Shown here in pieces: positions 9,251 to 19,463 of a stretch of 64,000 nt of DNA (position 1 is its first letter; each line of letters opens with the position of its first letter). The stretch comes from Leclercia pneumoniae (GTDB taxonomy: Bacteria > Pseudomonadota > Gammaproteobacteria > Enterobacterales > Enterobacteriaceae), in NCBI RefSeq assembly GCF_017348915.1, contig NZ_CP071383.1, positions 2,790,001 to 2,854,000 on the forward strand, written 5' to 3'. The notes under the pieces were generated by a model that saw only the letters and a list, made by a program, of their open reading frames with translations, was not told the DNA's origin and did no database searches. Both the position numbers and the translations under genes were made by a program.

Positions 9251-12200
9251 ATGAATAAACAATACCAGCGCGTTTTGGTTACCACCCCACATCCTTTACT
9301 ACGGCTTGTCAGTCTTGGTCTGGTTACCTTTATCTTTACCCTTTTTTCGCTGGAGCTGACGCGTTTCGGTACATTACTGGCACCTTTATGGTTCCCAACC
9401 GCCATTATGATGGTGGCCTTTTACCGTCACGCCGGCAAAATGTGGCCCGGTATCGCGCTCGCCTGCACCTTCGGCAATATCTTTGCCACCTGGCTGCTCT
9501 TCTCCTGGGATACCCTTAATCTGTGGTACGGGTTGATCAACACCCTCGAGGCGGTGGTCGGCGCGCTGTTGCTGCGAAAACTGCTCCCCTGGTATAACCC
9601 GCTGCAAAATCTGGGCGACTGGATCCGTCTGGCGATCGGCAGCGCCGTGATCCCGCCTCTGCTGGGCGGCATGTTGGCGTATCTGCTGGTTCCTACCGCC
9701 GAGCCGATGCGCAACTTTCTGGTCTGGGTGCTCTCGGAAACCATCGGCGCGCTGGCGCTGGTGCCGCTGGGGCTGCTGTTTAAACCCCACTACCTGCTGC
9801 GTCATCGCAATCCGCAATTACTGCTCGAAACGCTGGTCACCATGGTGGTGACGCTGGTGCTAAGCTGGATCGCCATCCGTTTTTTACCCTGGCCCTTTAC
9901 CGCGATTATCGTCTTGCTGATGTGGAGCGCCGTCCGATTACCACGCCTTGAGGCATTTCTGGTCTTCCTGGTCACGGTAATGATGGTATCGCTGTTGATC
10001 GCCTCTTCGCCGGTGCCGCTGGTCACTGAAAATGCCGCCATGCTCAACGCCCCCTGGCTGCCATTCCTGATGATGCTGTTGCCCGCTAACGTCATGACCA
10101 TGGTGATGTACGCCTTCCGCGCGGAGCGGAAACACATCACCGAGAGCGAAGAACGTTTTCGCAATGCCATGGAGTACTCCGCGATCGGCATGGCGCTGGT
10201 CGGTACCGACGGCCAGTGGCTGCAGGCCAACAAAGCGCTTTGTCAGTTCCTCGGTTACTCCCAGTCTGAGCTGCACTCCCTGACCTTCCAGCAGGTGACC
10301 TGGCCCGAAGATCTCAATCTTGACCTCGAGCAGATGGAGCAACTGATCCGCGGGGATATCAACAGTTACTCGATGGAGAAGCGTTACTACACCCGCAATG
10401 GTGAGGTGGTCTGGGCGCTGCTGGCGGTCTCGCTGGTGCGCCATGCGGACGGCAGCCCGCTCTATTTCATCGCCCAGATCGAAGACATTAACGATCTCAA
10501 ACAGACCGAATGGGTTAACAAGCGCCTGATGGAGCGCATTACTCTCGCTAACGAAGCGGGGGGAATAGGTATCTGGGAGTGGGATGTTAAACCGGACGTG
10601 ATCAGCTGGGATAAGCGCATGTTCGAACTCTATGAAGTTCCGCCGCATATTAAACCCACCTGGCAGATGTGGCATGAGTGTATGCTCCCGGAGGACCGCG
10701 CCCATGCTGAACAGGTGGTACGTGATGCCCTGGCCGCGCGCATTCCCTTCAAGCTGGAGTTTCGTATTCGGGTCAAAGAGGGGGTTCGTCACATCCGCGC
10801 GCTGGCTAATCGGGTGCTGAATAAGCAGGGCGAGGTCGAACGCCTGCTCGGCGTCAATATGGATATGACCGAGGTAAAAGAGCTTAACGAAGCGCTGTTC
10901 CAGGAAAAAGAGCGTCTGCATATTACCCTCGACTCCATCGGCGAAGCCGTGCTCTGTACCGATGTCGATATGAACGTCACCTTTATGAACCCGGTCGCCG
11001 AGAAGATGAGCGGCTGGACGCAGCAAGACGCGATGGGCCAGCCGATCTTATCGGTGCTGCATATTACCTTTGGTAATAGCGGCCCGCTGATGGAAAACAT
11101 TCACAGCGGGGATATGTCCCGTACCGATATCGAACAGGATGTCGTCCTGCACAGCCGCAGTGGCGGGAGCTACGATATTCACTACAGCATCACCCCACTG
11201 AGCACTCTCGATGGACAAAACATCGGCTCGGTGCTGGTCATTCAGGATGTTACCGAGTCGCGCAAAATGCTGCGTGAACTGAGCTACAACGCCTCTCACG
11301 ACGCCCTCACCCACCTGGCAAACCGCGTCAGCTTTGAAGCGCACCTGAAACGTCTGCTCCATATGGTGCAGGAGACCCGCCAGCGACATGCGCTGGTGTT
11401 TATCGATCTCGACCGTTTTAAAGCGGTGAATGACACCGCAGGCCATGCGGCGGGCGATGCCCTGCTGCGTGAGCTCTCTTCGCTGATGCTCAGCATGTTG
11501 CGTTCGACCGATGTGCTGGCGCGTCTTGGCGGGGACGAGTTTGGTTTACTGTTGCCTGAATGCAATACCGAAAGCGCCCGCTACATCGCGGGGCGTATCA
11601 TTAATGCCATCAACGATTACCACTTTATGTGGGACGGCCGCCTGCACCGTATCGGCGCCAGCGCCGGGATTACGCTTATCGACGCCGTAAACCACCAGGC
11701 CGCTGAAGTGATGTCTCAGGCGGATATTGCCTGCTACGCCTCAAAAAACAGCGGGCGTGGGGTGGTCACGGTGTATGAACCGCAGCAAGAACGCATGCAG
11801 AGCAACCGCAATATGATGTCGCTCGATGAACAGTGGCACATGATTAAAGACAACAACCTGGTGATGCTGGCGCGCAGCGTGGCGTCACCGCGTATCCCGG
11901 AGAGCAGCAATTTCTGGATGCTGTCGCTGCGCCTGTGGACCAGCGAAGGGGAAGTTCTCGAAGAGCAGACCTTCCGTGCCGGGCTGGCTGAGCCCGAGCT
12001 CCTTCACGCTCTCGACAGACGCGTGATGCAGGAGTTCTTCCGCAGTTTTGCCGCCCCGCTGGCTAAAAAAGGGACCGGCGTGGCCCTTCCGCTGTCGCTG
12101 GCTGGACTGGCCAGCGTGACCCTGGTTGACGAGTTGCTGGATATGCTGGCACAGAGTCCGCTGCCGACACGACTACTGCACCTGATGCTGCATATTGACG

Positions 12201-12577
12201 TACTGAGACAGCAAAATAACGCCTGTCTGCAGGGGCTGGATAAACTGCGCCGCGCCGGCTGCCGTATCATCCTCAGCCACGTCGGGCGAGATATGGACGA
12301 GTTCAACTACCTCAGCGCCCATCAGGCAGATTACCTGCTGCTGGATCCCGAGGTCGTGACCAACGTTCACGGCAACCTGATGGACGAGATGTTGGTCACT
12401 ATTATCCAGGGTCATGCCCAGCGGCTGGGCATGAAAACCATCGCCGGGCCGAGCAACCAGCCGGTGGTGATGGACACGCTCTCGGGCATCGGCATCGACT
12501 ATATCTACGGCAATACCATTGACGAACCGCGTCCGCTGGAACTACTGCTTAATACCAGCTACTTCGCTATCAACTGA
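9251..12577 (+). CDS. dgcE: DgcE (YegE) membrane diguanylate cyclase
   Basis: Large sensor diguanylate cyclase; in E. coli it heads the c-di-GMP cascade that, with PdeR, DgcM and MlrA, switches on csgD and curli. Of 1108 residues, the first 300 form a MASE1 membrane sensor. Three PAS/PAC modules follow (about 305-425, 425-545 and 550-670), then a GGDEF domain with the intact motif GGDEF at 760-764. The inhibitory I-site RSTD lies five residues before it, at 751-754. The C-terminal 240 residues resemble an EAL domain but lack the EAL signature and metal ligands, so phosphodiesterase activity is not expected. The gene end overlaps the convergent alkA by 36 bases. mlrA, a downstream effector, is also in this window. 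Confidence 0.95.
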   Translation: MNKQYQRVLVTTPHPLLRLVSLGLVTFIFTLFSLELTRFGTLLAPLWFPTAIMMVAFYRHAGKMWPGIALACTFGNIFATWLLFSWDTLNLWYGLINTLEAVVGALLLRKLLPWYNPLQNLGDWIRLAIGSAVIPPLLGGMLAYLLVPTAEPMRNFLVWVLSETIGALALVPLGLLFKPHYLLRHRNPQLLLETLVTMVVTLVLSWIAIRFLPWPFTAIIVLLMWSAVRLPRLEAFLVFLVTVMMVSLLIASSPVPLVTENAAMLNAPWLPFLMMLLPANVMTMVMYAFRAERKHITESEERFRNAMEYSAIGMALVGTDGQWLQANKALCQFLGYSQSELHSLTFQQVTWPEDLNLDLEQMEQLIRGDINSYSMEKRYYTRNGEVVWALLAVSLVRHADGSPLYFIAQIEDINDLKQTEWVNKRLMERITLANEAGGIGIWEWDVKPDVISWDKRMFELYEVPPHIKPTWQMWHECMLPEDRAHAEQVVRDALAARIPFKLEFRIRVKEGVRHIRALANRVLNKQGEVERLLGVNMDMTEVKELNEALFQEKERLHITLDSIGEAVLCTDVDMNVTFMNPVAEKMSGWTQQDAMGQPILSVLHITFGNSGPLMENIHSGDMSRTDIEQDVVLHSRSGGSYDIHYSITPLSTLDGQNIGSVLVIQDVTESRKMLRELSYNASHDALTHLANRVSFEAHLKRLLHMVQETRQRHALVFIDLDRFKAVNDTAGHAAGDALLRELSSLMLSMLRSTDVLARLGGDEFGLLLPECNTESARYIAGRIINAINDYHFMWDGRLHRIGASAGITLIDAVNHQAAEVMSQADIACYASKNSGRGVVTVYEPQQERMQSNRNMMSLDEQWHMIKDNNLVMLARSVASPRIPESSNFWMLSLRLWTSEGEVLEEQTFRAGLAEPELLHALDRRVMQEFFRSFAAPLAKKGTGVALPLSLAGLASVTLVDELLDMLAQSPLPTRLLHLMLHIDVLRQQNNACLQGLDKLRRAGCRIILSHVGRDMDEFNYLSAHQADYLLLDPEVVTNVHGNLMDEMLVTIIQGHAQRLGMKTIAGPSNQPVVMDTLSGIGIDYIYGNTIDEPRPLELLLNTSYFAIN

Positions 12578-13414
12578 CGGCGTCCAGCCTTCGGTATACC
12601 AGATATGCAGCAGCGCGTATGAGCGCCACGGCTGCCACCGGGCGGCATAGCGCCGTATCCCGGCCGGGGTCATGCCGGCAAAGCGTTGCTTGATCAAATA
12701 ATCATCCGGTAAGAACACATCTTTTGCCTGCCAGCCGCGCAGGGCGAAATAATTCGCCGTCCAGCGCCCGATGCCCGGGCGAGTTTGCAGTGCCTTCACG
12801 CCCGCCTCGATGTCATCCGGCGGCGTAAGAGGAAATGTCCCGGCCTCCACCGACTGCGCCAGGTGAATGAGCGACTCGGCGCGTTTAACTGGCATGCCGA
12901 GCGCCTTCAAGGCCAGCGGGTCGGCATTTGCCAGCGCCGCCGGGGTAGGAAAGCAAAAATAGCCCGGCGCCCCTGCGAGCGGCTCACCACACAAGGCGAC
13001 CACTTTCGCGGTGAGCTTCGCTGCCATCGCTACGCTCACCAGCTGGCCGAGAATAGCGCGTACCCCCTGCTCGTAAGCATCCATCGAGCCGGGCAGTCGC
13101 AGGCCGGGCCGGGCAGCACCGAGCGCCCCGAGTACCCCGGCTATCTGCTGCGGGCGACAATCCAGGTCAAACAGCCGGGCCACGCGCGCCAGGACCGGGT
13201 CAGCGACCGGCAGCAGCCCGTCACTCAGTTCAACCTGAAGCGTGCCATCTTGCAGGTGCGGCGTGGCGCGAATCAACCCGACATGCCCCTTACAGGCGAA
13301 ACTGCGCACGTAGTCAGTGGCGGTCACGGTTTCGATACCGGTGACCGCACGGGCGGCCAAAAAATCGAACATCCATTGCCAGTCGTAGGGGGGTTGCCAG
13401 TGCAGAATAAACAT
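12542..13414 (-). CDS. alkA: DNA-3-methyladenine glycosylase II
   Basis: Base-excision repair glycosylase that removes alkylated purines and pyrimidines. The 290-residue protein has the N-terminal AlkA domain, the helix-hairpin-helix LQTRPGIGRWTA at 209-220, and the catalytic Asp238 in FLPDDYLIKQRF. It is slightly longer at the C-terminus than the 282 residues of E. coli AlkA. That tail overlaps the 3' end of dgcE. In E. coli it is part of the Ada adaptive response. No Ada site was confirmed here. Confidence 0.96.
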   Translation of the reverse strand: MFILHWQPPYDWQWMFDFLAARAVTGIETVTATDYVRSFACKGHVGLIRATPHLQDGTLQVELSDGLLPVADPVLARVARLFDLDCRPQQIAGVLGALGAARPGLRLPGSMDAYEQGVRAILGQLVSVAMAAKLTAKVVALCGEPLAGAPGYFCFPTPAALANADPLALKALGMPVKRAESLIHLAQSVEAGTFPLTPPDDIEAGVKALQTRPGIGRWTANYFALRGWQAKDVFLPDDYLIKQRFAGMTPAGIRRYAARWQPWRSYALLHIWYTEGWTPSVDSEVAGIKQ

Positions 13415-13548
13415 TACGGCTCCTTTTTTCGTTACTCCACAGCATAACGCTGCCCGGCGGTTCTTGCCTTGCTTTCATATTCCAGTTGTCGCAGGCGAGA
13501 CATTTCGCTAAAGTCTCGCCCCTTCTCAATGGCATGGGGATTTCGCAC

Positions 13549-14901
13549 GTGTTTATCGGATTTGACTATGGTACCGCCAACTGTTCTGTGGCGGTGATGC
13601 AAGACGGGCAGCCACAGCTGCTCAAAATGGAAAATAACAGCACCCTGCTGCCATCAATGATTTGCGCGCCCACGCGTGAAGCGGTAAGCGAGTGGCTCTA
13701 TCGTCATCATCAGGTTCCGGCTACCGGCACGGAAACCCAGGCGCTGTTACGCCGGGCGGTAAGCTTCAATCGCGAAGAGGATATCGACGTTACCGCCACC
13801 AGCGTGCAGTTTGGACTCTCCTCGCTGGGCCACTATATTGAGGACCCGGAAGAGGTCTACTTTGTTAAATCCCCGAAATCCTTCCTCGGCGCCAGCGGCC
13901 TGAAGCCGCAGCAGGTTGCTCTGTTTGAGGATCTGGTTTGCGCCATGATGCTGCATATTCGTCAGCAGGCACAGTCGCAGGTGACGGATACCATTACCCA
14001 GGCGGTGATTGGTCGCCCTATTAACTTCCAGGGGCTGGGGGGAGACGACGCGAACCAGCAGGCACAAGGGATCCTTGAGCGTGCCGCCCACCGCGCAGGT
14101 TTTCAGGACGTGGTGTTCCAGTATGAGCCGGTTGCCGCCGGTCTGGATTTTGAAGCGACGCTCAGTGAAGAGAAACGCGTGCTGGTAGTGGATATCGGCG
14201 GCGGGACAACTGACTGCTCGCTGCTGCTGATGGGGCCACAATGGCATGTCCGCCGCGACCGTGAAAATAGCCTGCTGGGACACAGCGGGTGCCGCGTAGG
14301 CGGGAACGATCTTGATATTGCACTGGCGTTCAAAAGCCTGATGCCGCTGCTGGGCATGGGCGGCCAGACGGAAAAAGGTATCGCCCTGCCGATCCTCCCC
14401 TGGTGGAATGCGGTTGCCATTAACGACGTCCCCGCTCAGAGCGATTTCTACAGTACCGCCAACGGTCGTTTCCTTAATGACCTGGTGCGCGATGCGCAGG
14501 ATGCCGACAAAGTCGCCCTGCTGTATAAGCTCTGGCGTCAGCGTCTGAGCTATCGCGTGGTGCGTAGCGCCGAAGAGAGTAAAATTGCCCTTTCAGAAGC
14601 CGCCGATCATACCGTTACGCTGCCGTTTATCGGCGATGAGCTGGCCACCGCGATTAGTCAGCAGGGGCTGGAGGCGGCACTGGCGCAACCGTTGCAGCGC
14701 ATTCTGGAACAGGTGCAGCTGGCGCTGGATAACGGTAAAGAGAAACCGGACGTGATCTACCTTACCGGCGGTAGCGCCAAATCGCCGTTAATTAAGCGTG
14801 CGCTGGCGGAGCAGTTGCCGGGCATCCCGATTGCTGGCGGCGATGATTTCGGCTCGGTGACGGCGGGGCTGGCGCGTTGGGCGCAGGTAGTGTTTAGCTG
14901 A
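13549..14901 (+). CDS. yegD: YegD, Hsp70-like actin-fold ATPase
   Basis: Member of the Hsp70/DnaK-related family with only the ATPase part; the physiological role is not known. The GTG at 13549 gives the start VFIGFDYGTANCSVAV and 450 residues, which is the E. coli YegD length. A GGGG ribosome-binding stretch precedes it, while an upstream in-frame ATG at 13486 would overlap the alkA promoter region. The phosphate-1 motif FDYGTANCS and phosphate-2 motif VVDIGGGTTDCSLLL are intact, as is the adenosine motif YLTGGSAKSPLIK. There is no substrate-binding domain as in DnaK. Confidence 0.93.
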   Translation: MFIGFDYGTANCSVAVMQDGQPQLLKMENNSTLLPSMICAPTREAVSEWLYRHHQVPATGTETQALLRRAVSFNREEDIDVTATSVQFGLSSLGHYIEDPEEVYFVKSPKSFLGASGLKPQQVALFEDLVCAMMLHIRQQAQSQVTDTITQAVIGRPINFQGLGGDDANQQAQGILERAAHRAGFQDVVFQYEPVAAGLDFEATLSEEKRVLVVDIGGGTTDCSLLLMGPQWHVRRDRENSLLGHSGCRVGGNDLDIALAFKSLMPLLGMGGQTEKGIALPILPWWNAVAINDVPAQSDFYSTANGRFLNDLVRDAQDADKVALLYKLWRQRLSYRVVRSAEESKIALSEAADHTVTLPFIGDELATAISQQGLEAALAQPLQRILEQVQLALDNGKEKPDVIYLTGGSAKSPLIKRALAEQLPGIPIAGGDDFGSVTAGLARWAQVVFS

Positions 14902-14930
14902 CATAGGCGCAGGCTGATGCTCTCACCCCA

Positions 14931-14953
14931 CCCCTCTCCTACAGGGAGAGGGG
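14931..14953. repeat. CCCCTCTCC/GGAGAGGGG palindrome
   Basis: A perfect 9-base inverted repeat with a 5-base loop lies 30 bases after yegD. Palindromes of this CCCTCTCC type are scattered between genes in Enterobacter-like genomes. It may act as a transcription or mRNA-stability hairpin just before the next terminator. Confidence 0.6.
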
Positions 14954-14963
14954 GAAATGCCTA

Positions 14964-14989
14964 AAAAAGGCAACCCGTGTTGCCTTTTT
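14964..14989 (+). terminator. Rho-independent terminator after yegD
   Basis: A stem of AAAAAGGCAAC pairs with GTTGCCTTTTT around a 4-base loop and ends in five T residues. The flanking A and T runs make it usable on both strands. Confidence 0.85.
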
Positions 14990-15028
14990 GCTTTACCCTC
15001 ATTCAGACAATTCCAGACAGTCTTCCAT

Positions 15029-15047
15029 ATTTCCTCCATTTTTCTGC
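15029..15047 (+). promoter_or_regulatory. Candidate BaeR box upstream of mdtA
   Basis: The sequence ATTTCCTCCATTTTTCTGC matches about 12 of 18 positions of the published BaeR consensus TTTTTCTCCATDATTGGC, including the CTCCAT core. It lies 62 bases upstream of the mdtA start, as in E. coli, where BaeR activates mdtABCD-baeSR. Downstream BaeR coding supports the assignment. Confidence 0.5.
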
Positions 15048-15108
15048 CGTCTCCACTCACTAAACTAGTATCATTTCCCGAAATGTTTCAGGATGAGAAC
15101 GTATAACG

Positions 15109-16341
15109 ATGAAAGGCAGTCAAAAATCCCGCTGGGCAATTGCCGCAGGCCTTATTGTGGTGGTCATTGCCGCCGCGTGGTACTGGCACAGTCACTCCGC
15201 GGCACCGGCAGGTGCCACCAGCCAACAGCGCCCCGCAGGCGGTGGCCGCCACGCTATGCGCGGTGGCGTGCTGGCCCCTGTCCAGGCTGCCACCGCCGTC
15301 AATAAATCCGTTCCGCTTTACCTTACGGGCCTGGGAACTATCACGGCGGCAAATACGGTGACCGTGCGCAGTCGCGTTGACGGCCAGCTTATGGCGCTCC
15401 ACTTCCAGGAGGGGCAACAGGTCAAAGCCGGTGATCTGCTGGCTGAAATCGATCCCAGCCAGTTTAAGGTTGCCCTCGCCCAGGCGCAGGGGCAGCTCGC
15501 AAAAGACAAAGCGACTCTCGCCAACGCACAGCGCGACCTTGCCCGCTTCCAGAAACTGGTGAAAACCAATCTGGTGTCACGCCAGGAGCTGGATACCCAG
15601 CAGTCGCTGGTCAGTGAATCACAGGGCACGATCAAAGCGGATGAAGCCGCCGTCGCTAGTGCCCAGCTCCAGCTTGACTGGAGCCGGATCACCGCCCCGA
15701 TTGATGGCCGCGTGGGGCTGAAACAGGTTGATATCGGTAACCAGATCTCCAGCGGCGATACCACAGGCATCGTGGTGATCACCCAGACCCACCCCATCGA
15801 TCTGGTTTTCACCCTGCCAGAAAACGACATTGCTACCGTTGTTCAGGCGCAGAAAACCGGCCAGCCGCTGGTGGTTGAAGCCTGGGATCGCGCCAACAAA
15901 CAGAAACTGAGCGAAGGTACGCTGCTGAGCCTGGATAACCAGATCGACACCACCACCGGCACCATCAAGCTGAAGGCCCGATTTACCAACCAGGACGACG
16001 CGCTCTTCCCGAACCAGTTTGTTAACGCCCGGATGCTGGTCTCGACTCAGGATAACGCGGTAGTTATCCCGACCGCAGCCCTGCAGATGGGCAACGAAGG
16101 CAACTTCGTGTGGGTACTGAACAGCGAGAATAAAGTGAGTAAGCATCTGGTGAAAACCGGCATCCAGGACAGCCAGACGGTGGTGATCAGCGCCGGGTTG
16201 TCCGCAGGCGATCGCGTAGTCACTGACGGTATCGACCGCCTGACCGAAGGGGCTAAAGTCGAGGTAGTGGAAGCGCACAGCGACACCGCCACTCCGAAGC
16301 AGCCTGCCCGTGAACAGGCCAAACAGAGAGAGAACGCCTGA
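15109..16341 (+). CDS. mdtA: MdtA, RND efflux periplasmic adaptor
   Basis: Membrane-fusion protein linking the MdtBC pump to TolC. In E. coli MdtABC exports novobiocin, bile salts and other compounds and is induced by the Bae envelope-stress system. The 410 residues comprise an N-terminal membrane anchor (about 8-25), biotinyl-lipoyl-like halves ([18 protein letters not shown]), an alpha-hairpin near residues 115-190, and beta-barrel and membrane-proximal domains. The stop codon overlaps the mdtB start by one base, showing an operon. Confidence 0.96.
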   Translation: MKGSQKSRWAIAAGLIVVVIAAAWYWHSHSAAPAGATSQQRPAGGGRHAMRGGVLAPVQAATAVNKSVPLYLTGLGTITAANTVTVRSRVDGQLMALHFQEGQQVKAGDLLAEIDPSQFKVALAQAQGQLAKDKATLANAQRDLARFQKLVKTNLVSRQELDTQQSLVSESQGTIKADEAAVASAQLQLDWSRITAPIDGRVGLKQVDIGNQISSGDTTGIVVITQTHPIDLVFTLPENDIATVVQAQKTGQPLVVEAWDRANKQKLSEGTLLSLDNQIDTTTGTIKLKARFTNQDDALFPNQFVNARMLVSTQDNAVVIPTAALQMGNEGNFVWVLNSENKVSKHLVKTGIQDSQTVVISAGLSAGDRVVTDGIDRLTEGAKVEVVEAHSDTATPKQPAREQAKQRENA

Positions 16342-19300
16342 TGCAGGTGATGCCACCCAGCGCCACGGGCGGGCCGTCACGCCTGTTCATTATGCGCCCG
16401 GTCGCCACCACGCTGTTGATGGTGGCGATTTTACTGGCGGGGATTATCGGCTACCGTTTTCTGCCGGTCTCCGCCCTGCCGGAAGTCGATTATCCCACCA
16501 TCCAGGTGGTGACCCTCTATCCCGGCGCCAGCCCGGATGTGGTCACCTCTGCCATAACCGCCCCGCTGGAGCGTCAGTTCGGCCAGATGTCGGGGCTGAA
16601 GCAGATGTCCTCACAAAGCTCTGGTGGCGCGTCGGTGGTAACGCTTCAGTTCCAGCTCACGCTGCCGCTGGATGTCGCCGAGCAGGAGGTGCAGGCCGCC
16701 ATTAACGCCGCCATCAACCTGCTGCCGTCCGATTTGCCGAATCCGCCAGTCTACAGCAAGGTCAACCCGGCGGATCCGCCCATCATGAGCCTCGCCGTCA
16801 CCTCGTCTGCCATGCCGATGACGCAGGTGGAAGATATGGTCGAAACCCGCGTGGCGCAGAAGATTTCTCAGGTATCGGGCGTCGGCCTGGTGACCCTCTC
16901 TGGCGGCCAGCGTCCGGCTGTACGCGTGAAGCTTAACGCGCAGGCCATCGCCGCGCTGGGGTTGACCAGCGAAACCATCCGTACCGCCATCAGCAACGCC
17001 AACGTCAACTCGGCGAAAGGCTCCCTGGATGGCCCCACCCGCGCGGTCACGCTGTCGGCCAACGATCAGATGCAGTCTGCCGATGAGTACCGCCAGCTGA
17101 TTGTCGCTTACCAGAACGGGGCCCCTGTTCGGCTGGGCGATGTGGCCACGGTCGAACAGGGGGCGGAAAACAGCTGGCTGGGTGCCTGGGCGAATAAGCA
17201 GCAGGCCATCGTGATGAACGTGCAGCGCCAGCCGGGCGCTAACATTATCGATACCGCTGACAGCATCCGCGCCATGCTACCGCAGCTGATAGAGAGCCTG
17301 CCGAAGTCGGTGAGCGTGAAGGTGCTTTCGGATCGCACCACCAACATCCGCGCCTCGGTCAGCGACACGCAGTTTGAGCTGATGCTCGCCATCGCGCTGG
17401 TGGTGATGATCATCTATCTGTTCCTGCGCAACGTTCCCGCCACCATTATCCCCGCCGTCGCGGTGCCGTTATCGCTGGTGGGGACATTTGCGGTCATGGT
17501 GTTTCTCGATTTCTCCATCAATAACCTGACGCTAATGGCGCTGACCATCGCCACCGGTTTCGTGGTGGACGATGCCATTGTGGTGATTGAGAATATCTCG
17601 CGCTATATCGAGAAAGGCGAGAAACCGCTGGCGGCAGCGCTCAAAGGGGCTGGTGAGATCGGCTTTACCATCATCTCATTGACCTTCTCCCTGATAGCGG
17701 TGCTGATTCCGCTGCTGTTTATGGGCGATATTGTCGGACGTCTGTTCCGCGAATTTGCGGTCACCCTGGCGGTGGCGATTCTGATCTCGGCGATAGTGTC
17801 ATTAACCCTGACGCCTATGATGTGCGCGCGCATGCTGAGCCACGAGTCTCTGCGCAAACAGAACCGTTTTTCTCGCGCCTCTGAACGGATGTTCGAGCGG
17901 GTGATCGCCGCTTATGGCCGCCTGCTGACCAAAGTGCTTAACCACCCCTGGGCGACGCTGGGCGTGGCGCTGGCAACCCTGGCCCTCAGCGCCCTGCTGT
18001 GGGTCATGATTCCGAAGGGCTTCTTCCCGATTCAGGACAACGGCATTATTCAGGGAACGCTGCAGGCGCCGCAGTCGGTGTCGTTTGCCAGCATGGCCCA
18101 GCGCCAGCAGCAGGTTTCCGAAATTCTTATGAAGGATCCGGCCGTCGAGAGTCTGACCTCATTCGTGGGGGTGGACGGTACCAACCCGTCGCTGAACAGC
18201 GCTCGTCTGCAGATCAACCTCAAACCGCTCGATGAGCGTGATGACCGCGTTAATGCGGTGATTGAGCGCCTACAGCAAGCCGTGGCGCGCGTACCGGGTA
18301 TCGAACTCTATCTGCAACCGACTCAGGATCTGACGATCGATACCCAGGTCAGCCGCACTCAGTATCAGTTTACCTTGCAGGCCACCACGCTTGAGGCGCT
18401 CAGCACCTGGGTGCCGCAACTGGTAGAGAAACTGCAGGCGCTGCCGCAGCTTTCCGACGTCAGCAGCGACTGGCAGGATAAAGGGTTGGCGGCCTATATC
18501 AATGTCGATCGCGACAGCGCCAGCCGGCTGGGCATTACCATGGCGGATGTGGATAACGCCCTGTACAACGCCTTTGGTCAGCGCCTGATCTCCACCATTT
18601 ATACTCAGGCGAACCAGTACCGCGTGGTGCTGGAGCACGATACGCAACGGACGCCGGGACTGGCAGGGCTGGACGCCGTGCGTCTCACCAGCAGCGAAGG
18701 CGGCAGCGTGCCGCTCAGCGCCATCGCGAAAGTGGAGGAGCGCTATACGCCGCTGGCGGTGAACCATCTGGATCAGTTCCCCTCTACCACCATCTCGTTT
18801 AACGTCCCGGACGACTACTCGCTGGGCGAGGCGGTGGAGGCTATCCTGGGTGCGGAAAAAGATCTCAGTTTCCCCACCGATATTCAGACCCAGTTCCAGG
18901 GCAGTACGCTGGCATTCCAGGCCGCACTGGGCAGTACCATCTGGCTGATCGTGGCGGCAGTGGTGGCAATGTACATCGTGCTTGGCGTGCTGTACGAAAG
19001 CTTTATTCATCCCATCACCATCCTCTCTACCCTACCTACTGCAGGAGTGGGAGCCCTGCTGGCGCTGATGCTGGCAGGCAGTGAACTGGATGTGATCGCC
19101 ATCATTGGCATCATCTTGCTGATTGGTATCGTCAAGAAGAACGCCATCATGATGATCGACTTTGCCCTTGCCGCCGAGCGCGAGCAGGGAATGGCACCGC
19201 GCGAGGCCATCTATCAGGCCTGTCTGCTGCGCTTTCGTCCGATCCTGATGACCACCCTCGCCGCCCTGCTCGGTGCCCTGCCGCTGATGCTCAGCACCGG

Positions 19301-19463
19301 GGTTGGCGCAGAGTTGCGTCGTCCGCTGGGGATTGGCATGGTAGGCGGCCTGCTGGTCAGCCAGGTGTTAACACTCTTTACCACACCGGTGATTTACCTG
19401 CTGTTCGACAGCCTGGCACTGAAGATGAAATCCCGCTTCCCGAAGCGTACTGAGGAGGCGTAA
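16341..19463 (+). CDS. mdtB: MdtB, RND transporter subunit
   Basis: Inner-membrane resistance-nodulation-division pump protein; unusually for RND pumps, MdtB and MdtC form a heterotrimer (two MdtB, one MdtC in E. coli). Its 1040 residues equal the E. coli length. Twelve membrane helices flank two large periplasmic loops. The proton-relay segment [18 protein letters not shown] in helix 4 is intact. It follows mdtA with a one-base overlap and abuts mdtC. Confidence 0.97.
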   Translation: MQVMPPSATGGPSRLFIMRPVATTLLMVAILLAGIIGYRFLPVSALPEVDYPTIQVVTLYPGASPDVVTSAITAPLERQFGQMSGLKQMSSQSSGGASVVTLQFQLTLPLDVAEQEVQAAINAAINLLPSDLPNPPVYSKVNPADPPIMSLAVTSSAMPMTQVEDMVETRVAQKISQVSGVGLVTLSGGQRPAVRVKLNAQAIAALGLTSETIRTAISNANVNSAKGSLDGPTRAVTLSANDQMQSADEYRQLIVAYQNGAPVRLGDVATVEQGAENSWLGAWANKQQAIVMNVQRQPGANIIDTADSIRAMLPQLIESLPKSVSVKVLSDRTTNIRASVSDTQFELMLAIALVVMIIYLFLRNVPATIIPAVAVPLSLVGTFAVMVFLDFSINNLTLMALTIATGFVVDDAIVVIENISRYIEKGEKPLAAALKGAGEIGFTIISLTFSLIAVLIPLLFMGDIVGRLFREFAVTLAVAILISAIVSLTLTPMMCARMLSHESLRKQNRFSRASERMFERVIAAYGRLLTKVLNHPWATLGVALATLALSALLWVMIPKGFFPIQDNGIIQGTLQAPQSVSFASMAQRQQQVSEILMKDPAVESLTSFVGVDGTNPSLNSARLQINLKPLDERDDRVNAVIERLQQAVARVPGIELYLQPTQDLTIDTQVSRTQYQFTLQATTLEALSTWVPQLVEKLQALPQLSDVSSDWQDKGLAAYINVDRDSASRLGITMADVDNALYNAFGQRLISTIYTQANQYRVVLEHDTQRTPGLAGLDAVRLTSSEGGSVPLSAIAKVEERYTPLAVNHLDQFPSTTISFNVPDDYSLGEAVEAILGAEKDLSFPTDIQTQFQGSTLAFQAALGSTIWLIVAAVVAMYIVLGVLYESFIHPITILSTLPTAGVGALLALMLAGSELDVIAIIGIILLIGIVKKNAIMMIDFALAAEREQGMAPREAIYQACLLRFRPILMTTLAALLGALPLMLSTGVGAELRRPLGIGMVGGLLVSQVLTLFTTPVIYLLFDSLALKMKSRFPKRTEEA

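Noticed and set aside
9938..11026. A 362-codon minus-strand open frame inside dgcE
   Set aside because: It lies wholly antisense to the PAS/GGDEF region and its histidine- and glutamine-rich composition is the usual mirror of a GC-rich gene.
14931..14953. Possible CRISPR-like or mobile palindrome after yegD
   Set aside because: There is a single palindrome with no spacers and no array; it fits the common intergenic hairpin type.
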